Shown here: piece by piece, positions 8,078 to 16,830 of the stretch | Numbering within the stretch: the stretch's first letter is position 1 | How the letters are laid out: each line of letters begins with the position of its first letter | NCBI RefSeq assembly: GCF_001469895.1 | Contig: NZ_LOPY01000006.1 | Coordinates: forward strand, 1-63,715 | Origin: Pseudoalteromonas sp. XI10 | Lineage (GTDB): Bacteria; Pseudomonadota; Gammaproteobacteria; Enterobacterales; Alteromonadaceae | DNA: 63,715 nucleotides | Direction: 5' to 3' | Notes under the pieces: generated by a model | Told to the model about the DNA's origin: nothing | The model's database searches: none | Seen by the model: the letters and a program-made list of their open reading frames with translations, nothing else | Translations under genes and position numbers: made by a program

Positions 8078-8101
8078 GCAGAAGCATATTCTGCTTATCG
8101 G
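8071..8101 (+). terminator. Terminator hairpin overlapping the yacL stop codon
   Basis: CCGATAAGCAGAA and TTCTGCTTATCGG form a perfect 13-bp stem with a 5-base loop. The yacL TAA lies within the left arm. Only a weak T-rich tail follows on the plus strand. The hairpin separates yacL from the convergent peroxiredoxin gene and may serve both. Confidence 0.65.
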
Positions 8102-8109
8102 TTGCTAAT

Positions 8110-8739
8110 TTATTGCTCACTCACTGATTTAACAGCGGCTAGTAATAAATCTTCTGTTAAGCGTACTTTGTAATTTGGGTTGGCGTATTGAAAATGAACT
8201 AACCCATTTGTATCTATCACGAATACTGCTGGTACTGGCAGTGCTACTTTCGGCTCACCTTCTAACGAGACAAAGTTAACCCCAAGCTTATTGCGGTAAA
8301 TCTTTGCTGTTTTGTCATCTAAATAAAATGCTAAACCTAACGTTTGCGCCAAAGTAAGGCTGTCGTCAGAAAGCAATTGATAACTAGGAGCTGTAATTTT
8401 TGTTTCAGCGAGTTTTTCAGGGCTATCTGGTGAAACGGCAATTAGTTGCGCGTCTAAGCTTGCTAATTCTTTCTCTATTTTTTGCACGCTGGCCAATTGT
8501 TTTGAACAATATGGGCACCAGCCACCACGATAAACAATCAGCACGGTAGTTTTTTCTTTAAAGCGCTCAGCTAGCGAGACGGTTTTACCGTATTGGTCTT
8601 TCAATTCAACATTTGGCACCGTTAAGCCCGGTAATAACGGACTAACTTGCTCTGCTGATTCGGCAATATTGGTTGCAGTTGCAGCGATAACGTGGCTTGA
8701 TAGTACAAACAGTGCACTAATGAGTAGAGATTTAAACAT
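8110..8739 (-). CDS. Exported peroxiredoxin-like thiol protein (AhpC/TSA family)
   Basis: A 209-residue protein with a Sec signal peptide (MFKSLLISALFVLSSHVIAA) and a thioredoxin-fold AhpC/TSA domain. The active site reads GGWCPYCSKQ, with C75 and C78. The following KIEKELASLDAQLIAVSPDSPEKL matches bacterial redoxin/peroxiredoxin-like proteins. It probably reduces peroxides or handles disulphides in the periplasm; the CPYC pair could also give thioredoxin-like activity. It is a single gene on the minus strand, convergent with yacL and divergent from the dUTPase gene. The substrate and reductant are not visible. Confidence 0.83.
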   Translation of the reverse strand: MFKSLLISALFVLSSHVIAATATNIAESAEQVSPLLPGLTVPNVELKDQYGKTVSLAERFKEKTTVLIVYRGGWCPYCSKQLASVQKIEKELASLDAQLIAVSPDSPEKLAETKITAPSYQLLSDDSLTLAQTLGLAFYLDDKTAKIYRNKLGVNFVSLEGEPKVALPVPAVFVIDTNGLVHFQYANPNYKVRLTEDLLLAAVKSVSEQ

Positions 8740-8872
8740 GGGCTTCCTCGGTTATTTTTATCAACTGCAAAGATGACCTGATTGTTGCGGGATTTATTTC
8801 ATCTTTACCTACATCAAACTCAAATTTAACTGTAGTATATAGGCAAATAAAAAATGCAAGTTGGGATAAAGA

Positions 8873-9493
8873 ATGTCTGCTAATTTAAAAAAACTCGTTG
8901 TTATGCTCGAGATGCAAAATGCGATGAATACCAAAGTTCATGAGCAATGGTTTAGCCAAGGTTTTGAATGGTATCGTGCAATTTGGGTTGAGTGTGCTGA
9001 AATGCTGGATCACTACGGTTGGAAGTGGTGGAAGAAACAAACCCCAGATACAGAACAAGTTATTTTAGAGTTAGTTGATATTTTCCATTTTGGTTTATCT
9101 TTACGCATTGATGGTGAAACTAGCTATGAGCAGTTAGCTGCGAAACTTGAAGCTGAGTTAAGTGCGCCAGTTCAAGCCGATGACTTTAAACAAACACTCG
9201 AATTATTAGCCGCATCAGCTGTTGCTGAAAAGAGTTTTAATGCCGCTGCATTTGCAGGTTGTATGGCGCAAATCGGTATGGATATCGATGATTTATACCG
9301 TGGCTACGTTGGTAAAAATACCTTGAACTTTTTCCGCCAAGATCATGGCTACAAAGACGGTAGTTATATCAAAGTGTGGAATGGCCAAGAAGATAACGAG
9401 CACTTAGTTGAAGTGGTAAAAAGCCTAGATACAGAGCATGCAGATTTTGCAAAACTAGTATATCAAGGCTTAGAGCAGCGTTACCCGAAGTAA
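8873..9493 (+). CDS. Dimeric all-alpha dUTP diphosphatase (dUTPase_2)
   Basis: A 206-residue enzyme of the all-alpha NTP pyrophosphatase superfamily (MazG/dimeric dUTPase). The metal-binding pattern is visible as E40-x2-E43 (WVECAEML) and E66-x2-D69 (ILELVDIFHF), with the substrate-recognition stretch HYGWKWWKKQ between them. These enzymes hydrolyse dUTP and dUDP to dUMP and protect DNA from uracil. They are common in phages, trypanosomes and some marine gammaproteobacteria, where they can replace or add to the trimeric Dut. The stop codon abuts the stop of yrfG with no base between. Confidence 0.88.
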   Translation: MSANLKKLVVMLEMQNAMNTKVHEQWFSQGFEWYRAIWVECAEMLDHYGWKWWKKQTPDTEQVILELVDIFHFGLSLRIDGETSYEQLAAKLEAELSAPVQADDFKQTLELLAASAVAEKSFNAAAFAGCMAQIGMDIDDLYRGYVGKNTLNFFRQDHGYKDGSYIKVWNGQEDNEHLVEVVKSLDTEHADFAKLVYQGLEQRYPK

Positions 9494-10156
9494 TCATTCA
9501 ACGGGTATAAGCTCGCGAAAATCGATGGTTGATAAAAAGCCATCGAACTGCTTATGTGGTTGCTGACTGTCTGGGTTGGCAACCGCAAGAATATGGCCGA
9601 TACCAAACTCTTTTGCCGCATCTAGCACGGCAGGGCTGTCATCCACAAATAAAGTCCTTTCTTTATCAAACTGCCATTCTTGATGTACTTGTTGCCATAA
9701 TGGTTGATGCTCTTTACTCACGCCATATTGATGAGTTGAGATCACACCATCTAAGTAATTATCGATAGCAGTATGTTCAAACTTTAACATAGCACAATCT
9801 GGGTGCGCGTTAGTAAGCATGATCAATTGTTTGCCTGCTTTTCTCAGTTCAGTTAAGAATGGCGGAACATCTTCACGAATTCTGATTAAATGTTGAATGT
9901 CACGTTTCAGCGCCATAATTGGTAAATCAAGTTGTTGTTGCCAATAATCTAAGCAGTACCAATTAATTTGTCCGTGAACTTGTTGATAACGATGTAAAAT
10001 ATCAGCTTTTGCTGCATCTAAGCTGATTTTATGTTTACGTGCATATTGCTCGGGAATAACGGTTAGCCAAAAGTAATTATCGTAATGCAAATCGAGTAGG
10101 GTGCCATCCATATCTAACAACACAGTATCGATTTTTGACCAATTTAACATAGGCAA
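9494..10156 (-). CDS. yrfG: HAD-family GMP/IMP nucleotidase YrfG
   Basis: A 220-residue HAD hydrolase that, by homology to E. coli YrfG, dephosphorylates purine nucleoside monophosphates. Motif I is LLDMDGTLLD (Asp15 nucleophile, Asp17), motif II is MLTNAH, and motif III/IV are K in VSKEHQP and FVDDSPAVL. The DNYFW stretch near residue 26 is typical of the YrfG group. It is transcribed divergently from nudE across a 49-bp gap, the same yrfG/nudE arrangement seen in enterobacteria. Start could be Met1 or Met3. Confidence 0.92.
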   Translation of the reverse strand: MPMLNWSKIDTVLLDMDGTLLDLHYDNYFWLTVIPEQYARKHKISLDAAKADILHRYQQVHGQINWYCLDYWQQQLDLPIMALKRDIQHLIRIREDVPPFLTELRKAGKQLIMLTNAHPDCAMLKFEHTAIDNYLDGVISTHQYGVSKEHQPLWQQVHQEWQFDKERTLFVDDSPAVLDAAKEFGIGHILAVANPDSQQPHKQFDGFLSTIDFRELIPVE

Positions 10157-10205
10157 TTCACTTTAAAAGATTTATGATGAGCATAACTGCCATGATAGCA
10201 AATTA

Positions 10206-10784
10206 ATGCCAATGACACAGAAAAAGCATCCTACACCACCGCAAATTTTGTCTAATGAAGTTGTCGCTAAAAGTCGACTATTTACTGTTGAATCTCTCGA
10301 ATTGAAGTTCTCAAATGATGAGCAAAGGCAATACGAAAGAATTCGTGGCGGTGGCAGAGGGGCAGTTATGATTGTGCCAGTAACGGCCGATAACGAACTG
10401 TTATTAGTGCGAGAATATTGTGCAGGCACCAATGATTATCAGTTGGGTTTTCCAAAGGGCTTAATTGACCCAGGCGAAACACCACAGCAAGCTGCAGACC
10501 GTGAGCTGAAAGAAGAAGTTGGTTTTGGTGCTAAGCATTTCGCTGAACTTAAAAAAGTCAGCATGGCGCCGAGTTACTTTAATGCCACTATGCATATTTT
10601 ATATGCTGAAGATCTCTACCCTGAAACCTTACCTGGTGATGAGCCTGAACCGCTTGTCGTTGTAAAATGGCCAATAAGTGATTGGCAATCATTATTGCAA
10701 CAAGAAGACTTTACTGAAGCACGAAGTGTCGCAGCTTTGCTATTATTAACAAAGTACTTAGAGTCGGGAGCGGGCAATGAATGA
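10206..10784 (+). CDS. nudE: ADP-compounds hydrolase NudE
   Basis: A 192-residue Nudix hydrolase acting on ADP-ribose, Ap3A, NADH and similar ADP-containing compounds. The Nudix box is complete: G85-x5-E91-x7-R99-E100-x2-E103-E104-x-G106 (GLIDPGETPQQAADRELKEE and VGF). The array GFPKG before the box and MAPSYFNATMHI after it fit NudE. Start may be Met1 or Met3. The end overlaps cysQ by 8 bp, implying a nudE-cysQ operon, as in other gammaproteobacteria. Confidence 0.93.
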   Translation: MPMTQKKHPTPPQILSNEVVAKSRLFTVESLELKFSNDEQRQYERIRGGGRGAVMIVPVTADNELLLVREYCAGTNDYQLGFPKGLIDPGETPQQAADRELKEEVGFGAKHFAELKKVSMAPSYFNATMHILYAEDLYPETLPGDEPEPLVVVKWPISDWQSLLQQEDFTEARSVAALLLLTKYLESGAGNE

Positions 10785-11574
10785 TTTTTTAGAACCGTGT
10801 ATTCGGTTAGCTGAGCAAGCAGGCGATGCCATTATGGCCATTTATCAGCAGGATGATATTGGTGCTGAGCAAAAGTCAGATCATACTCCGGTCACCAAGG
10901 CTGACTTAGCATCGAACGATGTATTAATGGCTGGTTTGAAAGCCATAGCCCCTGATATTCCAATTATGTCAGAAGAAACACCCATTCCGGCGCTGGCAGA
11001 CAGAAAAGATTGGCACCGTTATTGGCTGCTTGATCCTATGGATGGTACAGGGGAATTTATTCTAGAAAGCGGTGATTTTGCAGTTAATATCGCTTTAGTT
11101 GAAAATAATCGCCCAGTACTGGGTGTTATCCATTGGCCAGCGAAACAAGTGACTTATTTTGCTAGTTATCAAAATGGCGCATTTAAACGTGAAAATGGCC
11201 AAGATCAGCAAATTTCGGTAGCAACACCTGATAATTTAACCTTAGCTGTAAGCCGCAGACAAAAAATTGAAGCGGTCAGCCAGTATTTAAATACTCAGTT
11301 TGCGACGGTGGCATTAGGCTCATGTTCATTAAAGGCTTGTATCATCGCAGAGGGTAAAGCTGATTGTTTTTTACGTATCGGGCCAACGGGTGAGTGGGAT
11401 ACTGGGGCGTCACAAGTGATTGTAGAAGAAGCTGGTGGCTGTATAACCGATGCTGAATTCAACCCGTTAACTTACAATCAACGAGAAAGCACAGAAAACC
11501 CTGACTTTATTGTGATGGGTCACCCTGATTGGGAGTGGCAAAAAATGATTAGTCCTCATCAGCGTGCTTTTTAG
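10777..11574 (+). CDS. cysQ: 3'(2'),5'-bisphosphate nucleotidase CysQ
   Basis: A 265-residue member of the inositol monophosphatase superfamily. It removes the 3'-phosphate of PAP (3'-phosphoadenosine 5'-phosphate), a by-product of sulfate assimilation. Metal ligands are visible: E66/E67 in MSEETP, D86-P-M-D89-G-T in LLDPMDGTGEF, and the distal GEWDTGASQVIVEEAGG. The usual motif is DPLDGTKEF, so this copy has Met and Gly in place of Leu and Lys; the metal-binding acids are kept. It overlaps nudE by 8 bp. The gene is followed by the promoter of the initiator tRNA cluster. Confidence 0.9.
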   Translation: MNDFLEPCIRLAEQAGDAIMAIYQQDDIGAEQKSDHTPVTKADLASNDVLMAGLKAIAPDIPIMSEETPIPALADRKDWHRYWLLDPMDGTGEFILESGDFAVNIALVENNRPVLGVIHWPAKQVTYFASYQNGAFKRENGQDQQISVATPDNLTLAVSRRQKIEAVSQYLNTQFATVALGSCSLKACIIAEGKADCFLRIGPTGEWDTGASQVIVEEAGGCITDAEFNPLTYNQRESTENPDFIVMGHPDWEWQKMISPHQRAF

Positions 11575-11626
11575 CTTTGTTTTGTGTGCTTTTTGTTCGT
11601 TTGAGTTAAATTTGTCACTATAACCC

Positions 11627-11654
11627 TTGATTTCTAATCTTATTGCTATATGAT
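11627..11654 (+). promoter_or_regulatory. Promoter of the initiator tRNA cluster
   Basis: TTGATT (11627-11632) and TATGAT (11649-11654) are separated by 16 bp and followed by AGCGCTCT, a GC-containing discriminator. They lie about 60 bp before the first tRNA-like sequence. This is the best sigma-70 match between cysQ and the tRNA genes. Confidence 0.6.
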
Positions 11655-11712
11655 AGCGCTCTCTCTGAAACAGGGCAGCAATAACATGCTTATGTTACTC
11701 AGAGATTACAGG

Positions 11713-11801
11713 TGCGGGATAGAGCAGAATGATAAATCATTCGTCGGACTCGCTAATACCTGAAGTCGAAGGTCGTCGGTTTAAATTCGGCTTCTGGGAC
11801 T
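11713..11801 (+). pseudogene. Decayed initiator tRNA gene
   Basis: The start TGCGGGATAGAGCAG and the later segment GAAGGTCGTCGGTTTAAAT align with the initiator tRNA genes just downstream (CGCGGGATGGAGCAG; GAAGGTCGTCGGTTCAAAT). The middle is rearranged and about 12 bases longer, the acceptor ends no longer pair and there is no CCA. It is probably a relic of a fourth copy in the tandem array. A functional divergent tRNA-like RNA is less likely but cannot be excluded, because it is first in the transcript. Confidence 0.75.
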
Positions 11802-11814
11802 CTAAACATACAGG

Positions 11815-11891
<77 letters not shown>

Positions 11892-11935
11892 ACTTCTTAA
11901 ATTAAGTGAGAAGTAAAATAAACTTAATATTCAGG

Positions 11936-12012
<77 letters not shown>

Positions 12013-12058
12013 ACTTCTTAAATTAAGTGAGAAGTAAAATAAACTTAATAATTTCAGG

Positions 12059-12135
<77 letters not shown>

Positions 12136-12166
12136 ACTGAAATTAAAAATTAATATGTAATACTAG

Positions 12167-12188
12167 ACACGCTAAAGCGTGTTTTTTT
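12167..12188 (+). terminator. Terminator of the initiator tRNA cluster
   Basis: ACACGC and GCGTGT pair across a TAAA loop and are followed by seven T residues. Confidence 0.9.
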
Positions 12189-12207
12189 ATGCCTGAAATT
12201 CAGGTTC

Positions 12208-12229
12208 AGAGCCCGAAGGTCGTCGGTTC
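12208..12229 (+). pseudogene. Fragment of an initiator tRNA gene
   Basis: CCCGAAGGTCGTCGGTTC (12212-12229) matches the anticodon-stem to T-loop part of the fMet genes exactly over 18 bases, with unrelated sequence on both sides. It lies beyond the terminator and is a remnant of a further array unit or of a rearrangement. Confidence 0.75.
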
Positions 12230-12259
12230 GCTCTCAAAATTCACCCGTTCATTCTACGG

Positions 12260-12290
12260 GTAGGTTGGTTTGAGCGTAGCGAAACCCAAC
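12260..12290. repeat. GTAG-type REP palindrome, second family
   Basis: Starts GTAGGTTGGTTTGAGCG and ends GCGAAACCCAAC, a close copy (opposite orientation) of the element at 797-827. The GTTGGTT and AACCCAAC ends can pair into a hairpin. Confidence 0.72.
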
Positions 12291-12358
12291 ACAATCCATG
12301 TAAACCTTTTCTTTAGTAAACCCAAACCACCATAAAGCACTCCCACGATTAGGCTTGA

Positions 12359-12419
12359 CCTAGCACCTAGCACCTAGCACCTAGCACCTTTACCCTCGCT
12401 AACTCGCTAACTCGCTAAC
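12359..12419. repeat. Two short tandem arrays (CCTAGCA x4 and TCGCTAAC x3)
   Basis: Four perfect CCTAGCA units (12359-12386) are followed 9 bp later by three perfect TCGCTAAC units (12396-12419). The heptamer differs by one base from the CCTAGAA array at 640-702, and CTCGCTAACTAGCGAC also occurs near 873, so the two repeat-rich gaps share building blocks. No gene is visible between the tRNA fragment and the regulator gene at 12548. Confidence 0.9.
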
Positions 12420-12547
12420 TCACACCTAAATCCAACCCCTTGATATCTATCCTAGTTATTAATCCCTAAATTGGGAAATGATTATGAATGTTAGCTGAAC
12501 TGAACTACGCTTGATTAATAACTAATAATAAATGTGTAGATTTAGGG

Positions 12548-15500
12548 ATGATCCGTTTTTTAATAGCGCTGTTAGCACTTCTGTTTTTACCTTCAGCTTT
12601 GTGTGCATTTCAAAACTACGATATTGATGATGGTCTATCGCAAAGTGTTGTGTTTGATATTGTACAAGATCAGCAAGGTTTTATCTGGATCTCAACACAG
12701 GCAGGTTTAAACCGTTTTGATGGTAATGAATTTACTGTATTCACAGCCTCTGATGAGACGAATAGTCTAGCGAATAACTATATTTACCCATTGGCAATCG
12801 ACAACGAGTCAACGTTGTTTATAGGCACTCGAAATAGTGGTGTAAACCAACTCGCATTACATAATTATCAATTTTCTGAGCCGCTTTTAAAAGAGCGCCG
12901 AATAACCAGCTTATTAGTAGCGCAGCAGCAAGTTTATATTGGCACTTACGACGGCAGCCTGTTTCGTTACGATAAGCGAGCAGAGCAGCTTGAAACCTTA
13001 ATAACAGGATTAAAAAAACCTATTTATGCGCTATCAAAAATCGCTGACATACTTTGGATAGGAACGCATGGAGCTGGGTTACTTCATTATGACCTTATTA
13101 ATAATCAACAAATCAATTCGGTTTTTTCTGGCTTTGCTGAGCCTGTAGATATTCATGCTAGTATCTTTGCTATCAAACAGTCTCCTGATGGCAGTATTTG
13201 GTTGGCAAGTCAGGGCGGCGGCTTATATAAAATTGCGTTAAGCACCCAAACAATAACGCAGTGGTTGACTTCTAATGATGATAATTCTGGGCTTAGTAGT
13301 AATGAAATTCGTGATATTGAGTTTGATAGCCAAGGCCGAGTTTGGCTGGCAACGCGAGGCGGCGGAATTAATGTTTACGACCCTATTGATGCAAGCTTCA
13401 CCGTTTTAGCGCATGACCCGTTTGATAAATATAGTCTTGCTCATGACCGGGTATATAGTATCTACCGAGACAGTAGCGACATTATGTGGTTTGGTACTGC
13501 ACATGGGATCAGTAAGCTCGACCCAGCATCATTGCAATTTAGTAAGTTAAAAAAGCCAACGCCACTTTCAAGTAACGATGCGTGGGCGTTATTTGAAGAC
13601 TCAAAGCAACGTATTTGGTATGGCAGCTGGGGTGGCGGTATCGATATTCTTGATCAGCAATTAAATCGTTTAGATCGCATAACCACCGAAAGTTCACCGT
13701 ATTCAATCAGTAGCAATGCAATTAAAGCCATCGCCGAAGATCGTAATGGCGATATATGGATTGGCAGCTGGCAGCAAGGGATTGATGTTTTGCATACCGA
13801 TGGCAGCATCAGTCACTTTCGGGCAGATGAAGGCGGGCATGGCTTAACTGAAAACAGTATATATGCCCTTTTAGTTGATGAGAAAAATAATGTTTGGGTC
13901 GGCACTAATGGAGGGGGGTTGTTTTGCTTTGATAGGCAGCGCGGCAAATTTATTAGTTTTGCACAGCCTGTAGCGAATACACAACTTGTAATTCCAACGG
14001 CGCGGGTGACGAGTTTATACAAAAGCTCGCAAGTAGATTTATGGGTAGGCACAGATGGTGATGGGGCTTATCACTACAACGCAGCAACCGATACTCTCAC
14101 TAATTATCGCAAAGGCAACTTGGCTTTATCTGATAATACAGTGCGAGCGTTTTTAAAAATTGATCAGCAAATGTGGCTCGCAACATCGAACGGCTTAAAT
14201 ATTATTGATTTGAGCAACCAGCAAGTTCATCAGCTTAATGTTGCTCAAGGCCTTCCTAATCAAGTCGTATATGCGTTGCTAAAAGACAATGAAGATAGGG
14301 TCTGGCTAAGTACTAACAACGGCCTCGCTAAAATAGACCCTGCAACCATGAGCATAAAAAATTATAAAGCTCGACATGGCTTACAAGGTAATGAATTTAA
14401 TGCCGGTGCTTATTTAAAAACCCGTGATGGCCGTTTGATGTTTGGTGGCACTCAAGGGGTTAGTGTCATTAATCCTGCTGACCTTGAAGTTAATACTATT
14501 GGCGGGCAATTAGCACTCACTAGTTTGCAGTTTGATGATGAGGATGTGGTAAATCAGGGAGTCAGCCGTTTAGGCAGCTTATACCAAATAGAAAAAAGCC
14601 GTTCAGTGACTATTCCTGCGGGAATTAAACGGGTTCATTTTCAGGTTAGTTACCTACACTACTCTGAGCCACAGACTAACCAGTACTCCTATCAGTTAGC
14701 GGGCTTTGAACAGCAATGGCGAAAAGCTACAGGGTCGTTTTTATTTGTTGACTACACTAATCTTCCTGCTGGTAAATATCAGTTGAAAGTTAATGCTAGT
14801 AGTGAAAATGGGGCAAATGCGCTCACCCCATTACTGTTAAACATAACGGTTCTTGCGCCTTGGTGGCAAACAAGTGAGTTTTATCTGCTAGCAGTCATGC
14901 TAATTTTGGCGATGGTGTGGTTATTTACAGTGCTTTGGACTCGCCGTATACGCAAACAAAAATATTATCTGGAGCAAATTGTTAGCGAACGCACTGACGA
15001 AATCGCAGAGCAAAAAATGCTAATCGAACAGCAAGCTGACGCTCTGAGTGACTCACTCGAAAATAAAGTGCGTTTTTTCACACATGCATCCCATGAATTA
15101 CGTACTCCTTTGAGTTTGTTAATTGCGCCGTTGCAAAAGCTCATAGCAGATGAGCGAAATACTGAAAAGCGTGAGCAACTGAATTTGGTATTGCGTAATA
15201 GTAGGCGTTTAGAAAACTTGGTCGATAAGCTACTAACCTTGACTCGCTATGATGAGCGCCATGAAGAGATTATTAAAGTTGTATCATTATCGGCAATAGC
15301 CAGAGAGGTCGCGGGGCAGTTTGCTGTGTTAGGTGAAAAGTCCATCGACTTTAAGGTTGATATTGAAGAGGCTGTATTTATTGAAAGCACCCGAGAAGGG
15401 GTGATCACGATTCTTACTAATCTATTAAGCAATGCTTTTAAATATACTCAGCAAGGCCAAGTCAGCTTAATCGTAAGCGCATCAGGTGAGCTTGCCTACA

Positions 15501-16534
15501 TAGAAGTAACAGACACAGGTAAAGGCATCGCAGACGCTGAAAAAGACAAGGTGTTTGATACTTTCTACAGAGTAAGTAGTCATGCAAATGTAGAAGGCAG
15601 TGGCGTAGGTTTAGCTATCGTTAAACGTCTGGTCGATAAATACAAAGGCAATATTGTGTTGGCAAGTCGTTTAGGAGAAGGAACCAACTTTAAGCTCGCA
15701 TTTAAAACAGCACAATTTGCAGAGCAAGTTCCTGTTGATAGTACAAGCCTAAAATCAAAAGTGAGTCATGACAAAGCGAGTGTACTAATTATTGAAGATA
15801 ATGACGAGTTGCGTCATTACCTAAAAACAGAGTTACAGCACTGCTATCAAGTATTATTAGCTGAAGATGGTCAGATCGGTTTGCAAATAGCGCTGAGCCA
15901 AGTACCAGATTTAATTATTACTGATCTAATGATGCCAAAAGTCGATGGCTTTACTGTTTTAGATTCATTACATAATTCGCCCGTTACTTGTCATATTCCG
16001 GTGATTATTTTGACCGCCAAGGGAGACTATGAAACCCGAGTAAGTAGTTTGCAACAGCATGCGCTAGATGTGATCACTAAACCATTTGATAGAGAAGAGC
16101 TCTTTTTAAAGGTTGAGAATTGGATACATTGGGTCAATTTATATTCTCAACAGCAAACTATGGATGCACCTGCTCATGTTGAGACAAAGCAACCGGTTGT
16201 GGTTGATCCTCGTGACAAACAGCTGCTTGAAAAGCTTGAGTTGTATGTTACTGAGCATTACCAGCAACAAGGTTTCTCTATGGTGAATTGTGCGAAAGAA
16301 TTAGCGCTTAGTGAGCGTCAATTACAACGTAAGTTAAAAGTTCTATTAAACATTACTCCCAGTGAGTATTTGCGTAATTATCGACTGAGTAGAGCAGCTG
16401 AATTACTAAGACAAGGGCGACAAATAAGCTTAGTAATAGATGATGTGGGCTTTTCGTCACGCTCGTATTTTTCTAAATTTTTTAAAGCAAAATATGGCAT
16501 GACAGCGAAAGAGTACCAATGTCATTACATATAA
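12548..16534 (+). CDS. Hybrid two-component system protein (propeller sensor, kinase, receiver, AraC)
   Basis: A 1328-residue one-protein signalling system. Order: signal peptide (first 20 residues), a long periplasmic sensor of repeated two-component propeller blades (about 25-660, many repeats of the type G-x-I-W-x-G-T-x-G-G-G), a Y_Y_Y domain (about 690-770), one membrane helix (about 779-799), a histidine kinase with H849 in ASHELRTPLS and an ATP-binding domain with DTGKGI and GSGVGLAIV, a receiver with phospho-acceptor D1126 (DLMMPK), and a C-terminal AraC-type DNA-binding domain (about 1230-1325). Related HTCS regulators sense glycan fragments and switch on nearby carbohydrate genes. 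Here no carbohydrate enzymes are adjacent; the large lipoprotein downstream is the obvious candidate target (inference). Confidence 0.93.
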   Translation: MIRFLIALLALLFLPSALCAFQNYDIDDGLSQSVVFDIVQDQQGFIWISTQAGLNRFDGNEFTVFTASDETNSLANNYIYPLAIDNESTLFIGTRNSGVNQLALHNYQFSEPLLKERRITSLLVAQQQVYIGTYDGSLFRYDKRAEQLETLITGLKKPIYALSKIADILWIGTHGAGLLHYDLINNQQINSVFSGFAEPVDIHASIFAIKQSPDGSIWLASQGGGLYKIALSTQTITQWLTSNDDNSGLSSNEIRDIEFDSQGRVWLATRGGGINVYDPIDASFTVLAHDPFDKYSLAHDRVYSIYRDSSDIMWFGTAHGISKLDPASLQFSKLKKPTPLSSNDAWALFEDSKQRIWYGSWGGGIDILDQQLNRLDRITTESSPYSISSNAIKAIAEDRNGDIWIGSWQQGIDVLHTDGSISHFRADEGGHGLTENSIYALLVDEKNNVWVGTNGGGLFCFDRQRGKFISFAQPVANTQLVIPTARVTSLYKSSQVDLWVGTDGDGAYHYNAATDTLTNYRKGNLALSDNTVRAFLKIDQQMWLATSNGLNIIDLSNQQVHQLNVAQGLPNQVVYALLKDNEDRVWLSTNNGLAKIDPATMSIKNYKARHGLQGNEFNAGAYLKTRDGRLMFGGTQGVSVINPADLEVNTIGGQLALTSLQFDDEDVVNQGVSRLGSLYQIEKSRSVTIPAGIKRVHFQVSYLHYSEPQTNQYSYQLAGFEQQWRKATGSFLFVDYTNLPAGKYQLKVNASSENGANALTPLLLNITVLAPWWQTSEFYLLAVMLILAMVWLFTVLWTRRIRKQKYYLEQIVSERTDEIAEQKMLIEQQADALSDSLENKVRFFTHASHELRTPLSLLIAPLQKLIADERNTEKREQLNLVLRNSRRLENLVDKLLTLTRYDERHEEIIKVVSLSAIAREVAGQFAVLGEKSIDFKVDIEEAVFIESTREGVITILTNLLSNAFKYTQQGQVSLIVSASGELAYIEVTDTGKGIADAEKDKVFDTFYRVSSHANVEGSGVGLAIVKRLVDKYKGNIVLASRLGEGTNFKLAFKTAQFAEQVPVDSTSLKSKVSHDKASVLIIEDNDELRHYLKTELQHCYQVLLAEDGQIGLQIALSQVPDLIITDLMMPKVDGFTVLDSLHNSPVTCHIPVIILTAKGDYETRVSSLQQHALDVITKPFDREELFLKVENWIHWVNLYSQQQTMDAPAHVETKQPVVVDPRDKQLLEKLELYVTEHYQQQGFSMVNCAKELALSERQLQRKLKVLLNITPSEYLRNYRLSRAAELLRQGRQISLVIDDVGFSSRSYFSKFFKAKYGMTAKEYQCHYI

Positions 16535-16649
16535 CATTTTGTTTATATAGGAAATGTCGTATTTGAGTACATTTTTGTCGGCATTCAGCATACTTATTTC
16601 TTGTATCTAATCTACCCTTGAACCTTAACGTAAAATGAATCGCTTTGAT

Positions 16650-16725
16650 GGGATCTCGGGTGTTCATATTTGACGGGCAAACATGACTGAATTCAGATTA
16701 TGGTTAAGGACGACACTGAGATCCC
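16650..16725 (+). promoter_or_regulatory. Long-range inverted repeat in the leader of the large lipoprotein gene
   Basis: GGGATCTC (16650-16657) and GAGATCCC (16718-16725) are perfect 8-bp inverted arms separated by 60 bases. They lie between the HTCS gene and the lipoprotein gene, upstream of a terminator hairpin. They could form the base of a structured leader RNA or be separate half-sites for a dimeric regulator. The rest of the gap 16535-16830 shows no open reading frame worth calling. Confidence 0.4.
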
Positions 16726-16769
16726 GCCTTTATTCATGTTCAAAATAGGTTTTGCTTCCCTTGAGTTAT

Positions 16770-16798
16770 GGCAACTGTGCATGCAGTTGCCTCTTTTT
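16770..16798 (+). terminator. Terminator hairpin 32 bp upstream of the lipoprotein start
   Basis: GGCAACTG and CAGTTGCC form a perfect 8-bp stem around TGCATG, followed by TCTTTTT. Only 32 bases separate it from the ATG at 16831, too few for a full promoter. The lipoprotein gene must therefore be transcribed through this site, which makes it a candidate attenuator. It may also simply end HTCS transcripts. Confidence 0.75.
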
Positions 16799-16830
16799 AG
16801 GGGAATACAACACACAATGTAAGGATTAGC